A stretch of DNA of 64,000 nucleotides from an uncultured Clostridia bacterium (GCA_944380775.1 CALWIP010000029.1:1-64000); one strand, 5' to 3'. Positions 36,404 through 45,722 are shown, counted from the stretch's first letter. Numbers and translations are program-made. The notes: a model not told the origin generated them from the sequence alone.

Positions 36404-37444
36404 TCACTTCGTTACGTCGTAAATGGCGGCCTGGGCAATCTCTCGGTTCGCGGCGAGGATGCGGTCGAGGCCGTCCTCGTGGATGACGGCGATGTTGCTC
36501 GGGCCCTGGCCCACGTCGATCATCTCGGTGGTGAAGCAGGGCTTTTCCGCCTTGACGCCGCGCACGAGGAAGAGCTCCTTGTTCTCGCGGCGGTTGCCGC
36601 CGATGAAGCACGGCTCGCCGGCGAGCGTGCCGCCCCACACCACGTGCCCAAAGTTCATCACGTTCGGGTAGCGGTAGACAATCTCGTATCCGTTTTCACC
36701 CTTTTTGTTGATGACGAATTCATTGCCGTGGAACGGCTCGATGGTCGCGAGTTCAAGCTGGCCGTCGCCGTCGATGTCCACCGCGGCCACGTCGCTGATC
36801 GGCCGGTCGATGAGCTTTTCCACCGTCCAAGAGGCGCCTTTTTCCTGCGGCGGGATGACGAGGAAGAGCCCGCCCGCGCAGGTGGTGAGGCCGGCGGCCT
36901 TGCCTTCCCACTCCACACGGCAGTAGCCGTGATTCTTGAGCATGCCCTCTTCGAGGATTTCCAGCTGGATTTCGCCGTTTTCCAGGTCCTCCGGCAGCGT
37001 GCCGACCCAGAGTTTGCCGGGGTCTGACCAGTCGTCCTTGTCCTTTTTGCTGGTAGCCAGCGTGCAGATGAGCACATAGTTCACGCCGTTGAGGTGGAAA
37101 ATGTCAAAGCGGTGGATGAACGGGTGCTTGAGCACGGTTTTTACCTTCCAGGGGCCGTCCTTCTGCGGCACAACCCAGGCAAGGCTGGTGTTTTGCGCCA
37201 TAAAGCCGCTGCGGAAGCCCTGTACCGCCAAAAATTCGCCGTTGGTGCCTTCCAGCGGGATCATCGACATGGTGCCGCCCGGGTGTTCCCACACAGTGAC
37301 GCGGCGGCCGGTCTTTTCCTCATAGGCATAGCAGGGGCCGTCGTTCTCCGCAGCGAAAAGCAGCCAGCGCTCGCCGTCAAACCAAGTGCTGCCCACCGCG
37401 TAGCAGTGGTCCAGCTCGTCCAAAACCTTTTTTTCAAATTTCAT
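36404..37444 (-). CDS. Conserved unknown protein, possible repeat/beta-propeller fold
   Basis: 346 residues, no signal peptide and no membrane segment. The sequence is rich in Trp, Gly and beta-prone blocks and contains a DIDGDGQLELATIEPFHGNE segment that recalls VCBS/FG-GAP propeller calcium loops, and a late GPSNIAVIHEDGLDRILAANRE. No catalytic motif recognised. GGAGGGAACC precedes the ATG. It lies between ulaG and ulaE (10 bases from ulaE), so it probably belongs to the same sugar pathway as a binding protein, mutarotase-like enzyme or regulator; this is inference. Confidence 0.7.
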   Translation of the reverse strand: MKFEKKVLDELDHCYAVGSTWFDGERWLLFAAENDGPCYAYEEKTGRRVTVWEHPGGTMSMIPLEGTNGEFLAVQGFRSGFMAQNTSLAWVVPQKDGPWKVKTVLKHPFIHRFDIFHLNGVNYVLICTLATSKKDKDDWSDPGKLWVGTLPEDLENGEIQLEILEEGMLKNHGYCRVEWEGKAAGLTTCAGGLFLVIPPQEKGASWTVEKLIDRPISDVAAVDIDGDGQLELATIEPFHGNEFVINKKGENGYEIVYRYPNVMNFGHVVWGGTLAGEPCFIGGNRRENKELFLVRGVKAEKPCFTTEMIDVGQGPSNIAVIHEDGLDRILAANREIAQAAIYDVTK

Positions 37445-37475
37445 GGTGGTTCCCTCCTTGACGCATGGTCAGAAT

Positions 37476-37542
37476 AAAAAGGGCGCGCCGGCCCGCCGGG
37501 GGCATCCGTCCAGCGGAATGCCCCGACGGATCCGGCACGCCC
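37476..37542 (-). terminator. Terminator with nested inverted repeats after ulaG
   Basis: On the minus strand GGGCGTGCCGG pairs with CCGGCGCGCCC (one G-U), followed by TTTTT; inside are ATCCGTC/GACGGAT and GGGGCAT/ATGCCCC repeats, so alternative folds are possible. It lies between ulaG and the next gene of the set and may set their relative expression. Confidence 0.75.
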
Positions 37543-37646
37543 AGGGGTATCTCGCGCGCGGCCGCATTACGCGGGCTCCGCGCGCCGTTCGCCAAATTTT
37601 GTGCCTGCCGCGCGGTACCATAAAAACGGCCGCCGCAGCTTGCCGA

Positions 37647-38711
37647 TTAAAGGAAGGAGAGGAACGGCGTGTTGATCTCCTTGGCGAAGCAGTCGTCGAA
37701 TCCGCGCGGATAATGGTACTGCCTCTTGTCCTTGTCGTTCGGGAAAATGAATTTGCCGCCGACCTGCCAGATGTACGGCTTGAAGGTGTACTGCAGGCGG
37801 TCTTTCTTCATCTCATAGAGCACCTCGATCTCACGCGTGTCCGCCTGGAAGTTGGACCAAATGTCGTGGTGGACCGGGATGACGACCTGGCAGCGCAGGC
37901 ATTCGGCCATGCGCAGGATATCCACGGCGGTCATCTTGTCGGTGATGCCGCGCGGGTTCTCGCCGTAAGAGCCGAGCGCCACGTCGATCTTGTGGTCGTT
38001 GCCGTGCTTGGCGTAGTAGTTCGAGTAATGGGAGTCGCCGCTGTGGTACAGCGAGCCGCCCGGGGTCTTGATGAGGTAGTTCACGGCCTTGATGTCCATG
38101 TTGACCGGCATCTGGCCGCGGATATCGCCCTCCGGCGGCTTGGTAATCAGCGCGGTGCGGTCGAAGGACTCCAGCGCGAGGATCTCAATGTCGCCAACCT
38201 TGACGGTGTCGCCGGGCTTGACGACGATGCAGCGGTCCGCCGGGACGCCCCAGTCGACCCACTTGTCCACGCAGGCTTGCGGGCCGATGAACGGCACGGT
38301 GTCCTTGCAGTTGCGCAGCACGGAAGCAGCCACGTTGACGTCCATGTGGTCATTGTGGTCGTGCGTCGCGAGCACCGCGTCAATGTTCTTAATGCCGAAC
38401 GGGTCGAGAACGAACGGCGCTACGCGCAGGTTCGGCTGCAATTTCTTGCCGCCGCACATGCGGGACATCTGGTGCTGCGGGTCCATCCACGGGTTCGCGT
38501 GGGTCTTCTTGCCGCTGCCGCACCAAAAATCGATGCTGATGTTGGTGCCGCCCTCAGACTTGACCCAAACGCCGGTGCAGCCCAGCCACCACATGGCAAA
38601 CGTGCCGGGCTCTACCTTTTCATCCTCAATCTCCTCGTTGAGCCAGGTCCCCCACTCGGGGAACGTGTTCAGGATCCAGGATTCGCGGGTGATCTTGTCG
38701 ATTGCGCTCAT
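37647..38711 (-). CDS. ulaG: UlaG-type L-ascorbate-6-phosphate lactonase, MBL fold
   Basis: 354-residue metallo-beta-lactamase-fold lactonase. Seen: [15 protein letters not shown], metal motif [11 protein letters not shown] (114-124), [33 protein letters not shown] and [13 protein letters not shown]. It opens L-ascorbate-6-P in the Ula pathway. AAGGAGG precedes the ATG. First gene of the minus-strand sugar set, behind its own promoter (38780-38808). Without PTS UlaABC the in vivo lactone may be another sugar. Confidence 0.92.
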   Translation of the reverse strand: MSAIDKITRESWILNTFPEWGTWLNEEIEDEKVEPGTFAMWWLGCTGVWVKSEGGTNISIDFWCGSGKKTHANPWMDPQHQMSRMCGGKKLQPNLRVAPFVLDPFGIKNIDAVLATHDHNDHMDVNVAASVLRNCKDTVPFIGPQACVDKWVDWGVPADRCIVVKPGDTVKVGDIEILALESFDRTALITKPPEGDIRGQMPVNMDIKAVNYLIKTPGGSLYHSGDSHYSNYYAKHGNDHKIDVALGSYGENPRGITDKMTAVDILRMAECLRCQVVIPVHHDIWSNFQADTREIEVLYEMKKDRLQYTFKPYIWQVGGKFIFPNDKDKRQYHYPRGFDDCFAKEINTPFLSFL

Positions 38712-38779
38712 ACTTTTTCCTCCTTATTTTCAAAAGTTCCCTTTGGCCTGCAAAGTAATTTATGATTGTTTTCAACCAT

Positions 38780-38808
38780 ATAGTACACCGGTTTCCCGGA
38801 AAAATCAA
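38780..38808 (-). promoter_or_regulatory. Promoter for ulaG
   Basis: On the minus strand TTGATT (38808-38803), 17-base spacer, TACTAT (38785-38780); a leader of about 65 bases. Confidence 0.7.
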
Positions 38809-38923
38809 GGGCTAATGCAAATTTTATGATAATCCGCTCGTAAAATCGGAATATTAACGAATAAATGATCGTAAAACGGCAGACTCGAACAGAAACGCCC
38901 CGGCCCGGCGCCGCAGCCGGTGA

Positions 38924-38952
38924 TTGAAAATCCTGCGATTTTCGTATATAAT
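38924..38952 (+). promoter_or_regulatory. Promoter for the candidate RNA and/or the yesM-type kinase
   Basis: TTGAAA (38924-38929), 17-base spacer, TATAAT (38947-38952). It lies 255 bases before the kinase start. Confidence 0.8.
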
Positions 38953-38958
38953 AGATAA

Positions 38959-39103
38959 AGATCGTGGAAGCAAGGGGGCTGTTGCCCGTGCAAAACGCAC
39001 GGAAACCGGCTTTGTTGCCGGGGTAAAGCCGCTTTGCGCGGGGCCGCTGCCACGGCGGGCTGCGCGGACCAGCCGGTTGCGCCCGCAACGCTCCTTGTTT
39101 TTT
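38959..39103 (+). ncRNA. Candidate structured RNA (about 145 bases) with closing helix and terminator
   Basis: GC-rich segment in an AT-rich divergent intergenic region, running from just after a good promoter to TTTTTT (39098-39103). CAAGG (38971-38975) and GTTGC (38981-38985) pair with CCTTG (39093-39097) and GCAAC (39085-39089) as a closing helix; CCGTGC/GCACGG (38986-39002) is a local hairpin; AACCGGCT (39004-39011) pairs perfectly with AGCCGGTT (39071-39078); inside it GCGCGG/CTGCGC and CCGC/GCGG continue the rod. The rod with an internal bubble recalls 6S RNA but is shorter than usual. A conditional leader of the downstream kinase is the alternative. Confidence 0.5.
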
Positions 39104-39207
39104 ATTATAGCACGTGGAAACGCGGATTAGTATTATTTTTTCTAAAAAATACTTGCACTATCCCTTAATTTTTAGTTCTGAGCCACAACGGCGGAAAGGA
39201 GGGTCCC

Positions 39208-41058
39208 ATGCGTCGGTTCATCCGGCTGCGGCTTCACACGTTGAAATCCCGACTGATCCTCTCGTTCCTGCTGGTGGCGCTGGTGCCGACCTTCGTGCTG
39301 GGGATGTTCTTCCTGAATAACGCGCGCGAGGGCATCCAGCAGAACTACGGCGAGACGCGCAGCCGCATTGTGCAGCGCGCCGCCAATGCGGTGGGCATCC
39401 AGGGGGAGTGGGTGATGAACATCGCGAACCAGATCATCCTGGACACGGGCGTCGTTTCCGTGCTGGAGCGCACGCCGGAGGCGGCCAATCGCTTCGACGG
39501 GGAGGTCAACGCCGTCATGGAGGCGGTTGCGGCGCAGTACCAGTACAGCCCGGTTTCCCCGTATGTGCGCGCGGTGGTCATTGAGGGCTACAACGGCGCG
39601 GACCTGCGTTTTGGCCAGGACGCCGCCCCGGTGGACCTGGAGCAGGTGCGCGGGACGGAGTGGTACCGCGCCGGCAGCGAGGCGAGCTTCAGCTACTGGG
39701 GCCCGCCGGTGCAGAACAGCGACCCGTACTCCGTGGTGGAAGAGGTTATCCCGCTCTATGTCCACCTGGACGACCCGCAGACCGGCCGCGCGCTCGGGAC
39801 CATCCTGTTCTTTTTTGACCCCGGCCTGTTCCGCGACTGCTACGAGGGAACGGACATCGCGTCCTCCGGCGTGCGCGCTTACCTGGCGCGGGACGGCGAA
39901 GCGCCGCTGGTGCTCGCCGGGGAGCCGGAGCCGGGCGAAGCCGGGGTGGTGGCCGCCGTGCAGGCGCGCTCGGCAGACGAACCGAACGGCGTATGGTACA
40001 TGGAGGACTCCCCCACGGGGACGCCGCAGGTGGTGACCTGGAGCCGCTCAAGCTTTACCGGCCGCACGGTGGTGGAGCTGCTGCCGATGGCCGCGGTGCG
40101 CGAGCAGGAGCGCCTGTTCGCCTCGGTGGTGGGCGTGCTGGTGCTGGCGGCGGTGGCGGGCGTGCTGGTGCTCTCGTTCTTCCTCTCAGAGCATTTGACG
40201 AGGCCCGTGCAGGGGATGCTCGCCAAAGTGCGCGCCATCGGCCGCGGGCAGTTCAACCCGCCGGAGGGCGCGGAGGCCACGCTGCGCCCGCGCAACGAGC
40301 TCGGCGTTTTGGACGCGAGCATCGACCGCATGCAGCGCGACATCGAGCGCCTGATGAAGGAAAACGTGAGCAAAGAGCGCGAAAAGCGCCTCTTTGAGAT
40401 GCAGATGCTGCAAAGCCAGATTAACCCGCATTTCCTCTACAATACGTTGAATACGGTGAAGTTGATGGCCAAGTTCCAGGGCGCCGCCGGCATTGAAAAC
40501 ATGCTGGTTTCGCTTGGGCGCATCCTGCGGTACGCGCTCGGCGAAACGCGGGAAAAGGTCACGCTGGAGGACGAGCTTGGCGTCCTCCAGGAATTCATCC
40601 ATATCCAAAAGGTGCGCTACAAAGGGCGCATCGAGTTCCGCCGGGAGATCCCGGACGAGCGGGTCCTGCGCTGCCTTGTGCCGCGCTTTATCTTACAGCC
40701 GGTGGCGGAAAACGCCATCAGCCACGGCCTGAGCGGCATCCCCGGCCAGGGGATCTTGACGTTCCGCGCGGAAGCGGACGGCGGGATGCTGCGCATGGAA
40801 CTCCGGGACAACGGCGCCGGCATTGAGCCGGAAAAGCTTGCGGCCCTGCGCGAGGCGCTGGCCCGCCCGCCCGCCGGGAAGACCGGCAGCACCACGGGCG
40901 GCCTGGGGATGGCGAACGTCCACCACCGCATCCGGCTGCTGTACGGCGAGGCGTACGGCCTGCGCGTGGAGAGCGGCGGCGCGGGGAAAGGGACCTGCGT
41001 GACCTTTTTGCTGAATCTTGAGTACGGAGGGGAGACCCATGAAAATCCTGATCATTGA
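39208..41058 (+). CDS. Sensor histidine kinase, YesM/LytS type
   Basis: 616-residue membrane kinase. TM1 about 15-37, an extracellular sensor region of roughly 260 residues, TM2 about 305-327, HAMP (HLTRPVQGMLAKVRAIGRGQF), then the His_kinase domain with the phospho-His408 in SQINPHFLYNTLNTVKLM and an HATPase with AENAISHGLSG, ELRDNGAGI and GGLGMANVHHRIRLLYG. GGAAAGGAGGG precedes the ATG. Overlaps its response regulator by 20 bases. Such pairs usually control carbohydrate genes; the divergent UlaG set is the obvious target. Confidence 0.93.
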   Translation: MRRFIRLRLHTLKSRLILSFLLVALVPTFVLGMFFLNNAREGIQQNYGETRSRIVQRAANAVGIQGEWVMNIANQIILDTGVVSVLERTPEAANRFDGEVNAVMEAVAAQYQYSPVSPYVRAVVIEGYNGADLRFGQDAAPVDLEQVRGTEWYRAGSEASFSYWGPPVQNSDPYSVVEEVIPLYVHLDDPQTGRALGTILFFFDPGLFRDCYEGTDIASSGVRAYLARDGEAPLVLAGEPEPGEAGVVAAVQARSADEPNGVWYMEDSPTGTPQVVTWSRSSFTGRTVVELLPMAAVREQERLFASVVGVLVLAAVAGVLVLSFFLSEHLTRPVQGMLAKVRAIGRGQFNPPEGAEATLRPRNELGVLDASIDRMQRDIERLMKENVSKEREKRLFEMQMLQSQINPHFLYNTLNTVKLMAKFQGAAGIENMLVSLGRILRYALGETREKVTLEDELGVLQEFIHIQKVRYKGRIEFRREIPDERVLRCLVPRFILQPVAENAISHGLSGIPGQGILTFRAEADGGMLRMELRDNGAGIEPEKLAALREALARPPAGKTGSTTGGLGMANVHHRIRLLYGEAYGLRVESGGAGKGTCVTFLLNLEYGGETHENPDH

Positions 41059-42652
41059 CGACGATCCTTTGGTCCGCATTGCGCTGAAAACGCTGGTGAA
41101 TTGGGAAGAGCACGGGTTCGAGCTCGCCGGGGAAGCGGAAGACGGCGAAAAAGGCCTGGAGATGATCGAGCGGCTGCACCCCGATATCGTCATGCTGGAC
41201 ATCAAAATGCCGAAGCTCGACGGCATCGGCGTGCTCAAGCGTCTCAGCGCGATGGAGGACCGTCCCCGCACGCTGGTGCTGAGCAGCTATGACGACTTTG
41301 AGCTGGTCAAAGAGGCCATTAAGCTGGGGGCGGACGACTACCTGCTCAAGCTGGACAGCGATTTCGGCAATATCCTGGAGGTTATGGAAAAGCTGGCAAA
41401 CGACATCCTCGACTCCCGCAGGCAGAAAAAGGAGTCGGAGCAATTCAGCCAGCAGGTGCAAAAGAATATCCATATCCTGCGCAGGAATTTCTTCTATAAC
41501 GCCATCAATAAATTTTATTCGTCCGAGGCGGAGATGGCCCAGTCGATGAAATTTTTGGACATCCGCCTGGAGAGCGACTACCTCTATTGCTTCCTCATCA
41601 AGGCGGATAAGCTGCGCGTCATGGACGGCGAGCACAACGAGAATGTGCCCGTGCTCAGCTACGCGGTGGTGAACATTGCGGAGGAGATTGTCAGCGGCAC
41701 GCTGCACAGCTACTGCATGGAGTGGAACATCGGGGAATTCTGCGTCATCGCCGCGCCGGAGGACCCGCACGCGCGCATCCCGGTGGAGGAGCTCACCACC
41801 TACGGTTCCCGCCTGGTGGACATGCTCAGGGAATACCTCAACCTGCCGGCGCAGGTGGGCGTCGGCGAGGGCGGCAGCGGCCTCAAGGGCATGCAAGAGG
41901 CGCACCGCAACGCAGACAATTCCTTCTTCAACCGCTTTTTCAAGAGCGACGAGACGGTCTTTTTGTGGAACAACACGTTTGTGCCGCACCAGAGCAAGGA
42001 GTACCTGCCGGTGTTCGGCATGAAAGACGAGCTCTTTGAGGCGCTGAATTTCCGCGACGCCAAGCGGGTTGGCTCCATGCTCGAGAATGTCGCGAACGAC
42101 CTGCAAACCATGGGCCTCTCGCGCGGAGAGGTGTGCAACGTGGTGCTCAAGCTGTACTACATGGTGAGCGAATATTTTGAGCAGAACGGCGCCGACGTCA
42201 AAGACGTGCTCCGCAGCCGCCCGTGGGGCTACGACGACCTGATCCACATTGAAAACGTGGCCGCCGCGCGGGACCGCGTGCTCAGCCTGAAGGCGGACCT
42301 CGAGCAGTACCTAAAAAACGACGCGGGCGGCAGCGGCGGCAGCCTGGCCGTGGCAAAGCAGTACATCAACGAGCATTTTTCCGAGGAGATCAGCCTGACG
42401 GACGTGGCGAACAAAGTCGGCCTGACGCCGTCGTACCTCTCGAACCTTTTGAAAAAGGAGACCGGGAAGAGCTACTCGGAATATCTGATCGACCTGCGCA
42501 TTGAAAAGGCGAAGGCGCTCATCCGCAGCACGAACCACAAGATCTACGAGATTAGCGAAATGGTCGGCTACCCGAATACGTTCTATTTCTCCCGCCTGTT
42601 TAAGCGCCAGACCGGCAAAACCCCGGGCGAATTCAAAAAGCAGCCGGTTTAG
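41039..42652 (+). CDS. Response regulator with AraC-type DNA-binding domain, YesN type
   Basis: 537 residues: receiver domain (DDDPLVRIALKTLV, phospho-Asp54 in VMLDIKMPKLDG, LSSYDDFELVKEAIKLGADDYLLK), a long middle region typical of YesN proteins, and a C-terminal AraC HTH (SLAVAKQYINEHFSEEISLT through GYPNTFYFSRLFKRQTGKTP). GGAGGGGAG precedes the ATG at 41039. It ends with TAG and overlaps the convergent acetyltransferase gene by 4 bases. Confidence 0.94.
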   Translation: MKILIIDDDPLVRIALKTLVNWEEHGFELAGEAEDGEKGLEMIERLHPDIVMLDIKMPKLDGIGVLKRLSAMEDRPRTLVLSSYDDFELVKEAIKLGADDYLLKLDSDFGNILEVMEKLANDILDSRRQKKESEQFSQQVQKNIHILRRNFFYNAINKFYSSEAEMAQSMKFLDIRLESDYLYCFLIKADKLRVMDGEHNENVPVLSYAVVNIAEEIVSGTLHSYCMEWNIGEFCVIAAPEDPHARIPVEELTTYGSRLVDMLREYLNLPAQVGVGEGGSGLKGMQEAHRNADNSFFNRFFKSDETVFLWNNTFVPHQSKEYLPVFGMKDELFEALNFRDAKRVGSMLENVANDLQTMGLSRGEVCNVVLKLYYMVSEYFEQNGADVKDVLRSRPWGYDDLIHIENVAAARDRVLSLKADLEQYLKNDAGGSGGSLAVAKQYINEHFSEEISLTDVANKVGLTPSYLSNLLKKETGKSYSEYLIDLRIEKAKALIRSTNHKIYEISEMVGYPNTFYFSRLFKRQTGKTPGEFKKQPV

Positions 42653-43098
42653 GGCTTTTCCATCACAAAATTCTCCAGCAGGACGCCGCGGCGCTCCACC
42701 TCTTGCGCCCGCAGCACGCGGTAGCCGCGGCGCTCAAAAAAAGGCCGCGCGGTGCGCGATGCGTGGGTGACGACGGGGCCGCGCGCCAGCTCTTCCAGGC
42801 GGGCGCAGAGGGCCGTGGCCACGCCGCGCCGCTGGTAGTCCTTGTGGACGTAGAGGCGGTCCAGGTAGCCCGCCGCAGGGTCCAGGTCCGCAAAGCCGGC
42901 GAGCTTCCCGTCTACGACCGCCACCAGCGTGCAGTGCGCGCGCAGCGAGGCGTCCCAAACAGCGGGGTCCGGCGGCGCGGGCGCCCAGGCGTCGAGCTGC
43001 TCGGGCGTGTAGTCCCGCGCATTGACCGCGTGGACGGTTTCGTAAAACAATTGGGCCAGTTCCTGGCAATCGGAAGGCCGGTAGGCGCGGATCATCAT
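42649..43098 (-). CDS. GNAT family N-acetyltransferase
   Basis: 149-residue acetyltransferase. Seen: N-terminal IRAYRPSDCQELAQLFYETV, ARDYTPEQLDAWAP (typical of one clostridial/proteobacterial YafP-like group), the acetyl-CoA motif LYVHKDYQRRGVATALCARLE (Q/RxxGxA), and the C-terminal ARPFFERRGYRVLRAQEVERRGV. AAAGGAGG precedes the ATG. Substrate unknown. Divergent from ttcA with only 38 bases between starts. Confidence 0.88.
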   Translation of the reverse strand: MMIRAYRPSDCQELAQLFYETVHAVNARDYTPEQLDAWAPAPPDPAVWDASLRAHCTLVAVVDGKLAGFADLDPAAGYLDRLYVHKDYQRRGVATALCARLEELARGPVVTHASRTARPFFERRGYRVLRAQEVERRGVLLENFVMEKP

Positions 43099-43136
43099 GC
43101 AAAATTCCTCCTTTATGGATTCGTTTGAGGTGTGCC

Positions 43137-43847
43137 ATGCAACAATTAATCGGCCCCATGCGGGCCGCTATCGAGCGCTATGCGCTCATTGAACCGGGGG
43201 ACCGGATCGCCGTGGGCGTCTCCGGCGGGAAGGATTCCCTGGCGCTGCTCTGCGCGCTGGCGAAGCTGCAGCGCTTTTTGCCGCAGCGCTTTACCCTCGC
43301 GGCGGTGACGGTGGACCCCGCCTTTTCCGGCGAGCCGGGCGACTACCGCGCGGTGGAAGCGCTGTGCGCGTCGCTGGGCGTGCCGTACCGCATCCGGCGC
43401 TCTTCGTTGGGCACGCTCATTTTTGAAGAACGCAAGGAAAAGAACCCGTGCAGCCTGTGCGCGCGCATGCGCCGCGGCATGCTGCACGACGAAGCCAAAG
43501 CGCTGGGCTGCAACAAGCTGGCGCTGGGGCACCACCTGGACGACGCCGTGGAGACGTTCTGGATGAACCTGCTCTACGGCGGGCAGCTCGCCTGTTTTTC
43601 GCCGAAAACCTACCTTTCGCGCAAGGACCTCACGGTCATCCGCCCGATGGCGTTTTGCACCGAGCGGGAGGTGCGCGCGGCCGCAGCGCGGGAAAACCTC
43701 CCGGTGGTGAAGAGCCGCTGCCCTGCGGACGGCGCGAGCAGCCGGCAAGCCGTCAAGGAATGGGCGGCGGGGATGGAAAAAACCTACCCCGGCCTGCGGG
43801 ACCGCGTCGCCGGCGCGATGGAGCGCGCCCACCTCTCCGGCTGGTAA
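43137..43847 (+). CDS. ttcA: TtcA-like tRNA 2-thiocytidine biosynthesis protein
   Basis: 236-residue adenylating thiolase-type protein acting on tRNA cytidine 32 in characterised members. Seen: PP-loop VGVSGGKDSLALLC (26-39), NPCSLCARMRRG (CxxC of the Fe-S site), ALGHHLDDAVETFWMNLLYGG and SPKTYLSRKDLTVIRPM. The ATG at 43137 after GAGGTG is preferred to an in-frame TTG at 43125. The exact tRNA target is inferred from family. Confidence 0.88.
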   Translation: MQQLIGPMRAAIERYALIEPGDRIAVGVSGGKDSLALLCALAKLQRFLPQRFTLAAVTVDPAFSGEPGDYRAVEALCASLGVPYRIRRSSLGTLIFEERKEKNPCSLCARMRRGMLHDEAKALGCNKLALGHHLDDAVETFWMNLLYGGQLACFSPKTYLSRKDLTVIRPMAFCTEREVRAAAARENLPVVKSRCPADGASSRQAVKEWAAGMEKTYPGLRDRVAGAMERAHLSGW

Positions 43848-43902
43848 CCGGCGGGACCCGTTCCGTCTGGCGTTCTGAGGGCAGCCTTGAAAAGAGAAAG
43901 AA

Positions 43903-43956
43903 TCAAAAGAAAAACAGGCCCGGCGGGCCGCTCGCGGGAGCGGTCTGCCGGGCCTG
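43903..43956 (-). terminator. Terminator downstream of the phosphohexomutase gene
   Basis: CAGGCCCGGCGGGCCGCTC / GAGCGGTCTGCCGGGCCTG with loop GCGG (one mismatched/wobble stretch). The T-run (TTTTTCTTTT) lies on the minus-strand exit side, so it serves the minus-strand gene. Confidence 0.85.
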
Positions 43957-43968
43957 CCGGTCTGCGGT

Positions 43969-45660
43969 TTAGAGGCCGAGGACCTCTTTGCCGGCAATCT
44001 TGAGTTTTTCCATCATCGCATCGGCGTCCGCGCGGGTCTTGCCCTTCGAAGAGAGGTAGACCTTGATCTTCGGCTCCGTGCCGGACGGGCGGACCATCAG
44101 CTTGCTGCCGCCCTCAAGGCGGTACTCGAGCACGTTCGACTTCGGCAGCGTAATCGGCGTCACCGCATCGCCGTCGTGCCGTTCGGAGGTCTCGTAGTCG
44201 CTCCAGCCCACCACGGCGCGCCCCGCAATCTCCTTCGGGGCGTTGGCGCGCAGCGCGTCCATCAGGCCGCTCATCTTCTTCATGCCGTCCTCGCCTTCGA
44301 AAACGAAGTTCAACAGGCCGTTGGCGTAGTAGCCGTGCTTTTCATACAGGTCCTGCATCGCTTCCACCAGCGTCTTGCCGTGGCGCTTATAGTCCAGCGC
44401 CATCTGGCAAATGAGCATGCTCGCGTCGACGGCGTCCTTGTCGCGCACATAGCCGCCGGAGAGGTAGCCGTAGCTCTCTTCAAAGCCAAAGATGTAGCGT
44501 TCCGCTTCGCCGGCCTGTTCCAGCGAGGCAATCTGGTCGCCAATGTACTTAAAGCCCGTGAGCACTTTGCGCAGCTCGAGGCCATATTCCGCGGCGACGC
44601 ATTCGGTCATGTCCGTGCTCACAATGGTCGTCACGGCCACCGGGTTCTGCGGCAGGGTGCCGTTTTCCCGGCGCTTGCGGGCGATGAAATCCATCAGCAG
44701 CACGCCGACCTCGTTGCCGCTGAGCAGCACGTATTCGCCGCCCTGGCGCACGGCGATGCCACAGCGGTCCGCGTCGGGGTCCGTGGCCAAAAGCAGGTCC
44801 GGCTGCACCTTTTCGCAGAGTTCCAGGCCTTTTTGCAGCGCTTCGCGGATCTCCGGGTTCGGGAACGGGCAGGTCGGGAAATTCCCGTCGGGGTATTCCT
44901 GCTCAGGGACGATGGTCACGTCATGGATGCCGATGCGCTCGAGGATCTTTGTCACGCAGCGGCGGCCGGTGCCGTTGAGCGGCGTGTAAACGACCTTCAG
45001 GCCGCCGTCGGCCACGTCGAGCACGCGCTGGGAGAACACGGCGTCGAGGAACGCGTCCACGACTTCGTCGGTGATGTAGACGATTTTGCCGGATTGGACG
45101 CCCTCGTCAAAATCCATGCGCTGGATATCGCTGAAAATATCGAGCTGGTTGATCTCGCCGAGGACCTCGTCGGCCATTTCCAGCGCAATCTGGCAGCCGT
45201 CGCTGCCGTAGGCCTTGTAGCCGTTGTACTTGGAGGGGTTGTGGCTCGCCGTGACGCAGATGCCCGCGTCGCAGTGCAGGTAGCGCACCGCGAACGAAAG
45301 CGCCGGCGTCGGCATCAGTTCGGGGTACAGGTGCGCGGTGATGCCGTTGGCGGCGAGCACCGCGGCGGATTCCTTTGCAAACAGGTCCGACTTGATGCGG
45401 CTGTCATACGCAATGGCAACCGACGTGCCGCCGTGCTTTTTCAGGCAGTTCGCCAGGCCCTGCGTCGCTTTGCGCACGGTGTAAACGTTCATGCGGTTCG
45501 TGCCCGCGCCGATCACCCCGCGCAAGCCCGCCGTGCCGAATTCCAGGTTGCGGTAAAACCGGTCGTTAATCTCGTCTTCTTTGCCTTGGATGGCAAGCAG
45601 TTCCGGCTTGAGATCCGGGTCGTCCAGATCCTGCGCCAACCATCTCTCATATTCCGTCAT
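43969..45660 (-). CDS. Phospho-sugar mutase (phosphoglucomutase/phosphomannomutase family)
   Basis: 563 residues, length of the PgcA/Pgm2-type enzymes that interconvert glucose-1-P and glucose-6-P (or mannose or pentose analogues). Seen: EFGTAGLRGVIGAGTNRMN, phosphoserine loop CVTASHNPSKYNGYKAYG (Ser139), metal loop LLATDPDADRCGIAV, sugar loop FGFEESYGYLSGGYVRDKD and phosphate loop MVRPSGTEPKIKVYL. The start at 45660 is preferred to 45684 because the purine-rich ribosome-binding region lies between them. It has its own promoter and terminator. Confidence 0.94.
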   Translation of the reverse strand: MTEYERWLAQDLDDPDLKPELLAIQGKEDEINDRFYRNLEFGTAGLRGVIGAGTNRMNVYTVRKATQGLANCLKKHGGTSVAIAYDSRIKSDLFAKESAAVLAANGITAHLYPELMPTPALSFAVRYLHCDAGICVTASHNPSKYNGYKAYGSDGCQIALEMADEVLGEINQLDIFSDIQRMDFDEGVQSGKIVYITDEVVDAFLDAVFSQRVLDVADGGLKVVYTPLNGTGRRCVTKILERIGIHDVTIVPEQEYPDGNFPTCPFPNPEIREALQKGLELCEKVQPDLLLATDPDADRCGIAVRQGGEYVLLSGNEVGVLLMDFIARKRRENGTLPQNPVAVTTIVSTDMTECVAAEYGLELRKVLTGFKYIGDQIASLEQAGEAERYIFGFEESYGYLSGGYVRDKDAVDASMLICQMALDYKRHGKTLVEAMQDLYEKHGYYANGLLNFVFEGEDGMKKMSGLMDALRANAPKEIAGRAVVGWSDYETSERHDGDAVTPITLPKSNVLEYRLEGGSKLMVRPSGTEPKIKVYLSSKGKTRADADAMMEKLKIAGKEVLGL

Positions 45661-45722
45661 TCCACTTCGTTCCTTTCCCTGCATGGATTCGGCCCCGGTC
45701 CCCCGGCGCCTGCTCTTCTTTT

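Noticed and set aside
38959..39103. T-box or cobalamin riboswitch identity for the intergenic RNA
   Set aside because: No T-box core, no B12 box; the structure is a rod with a closing helix.
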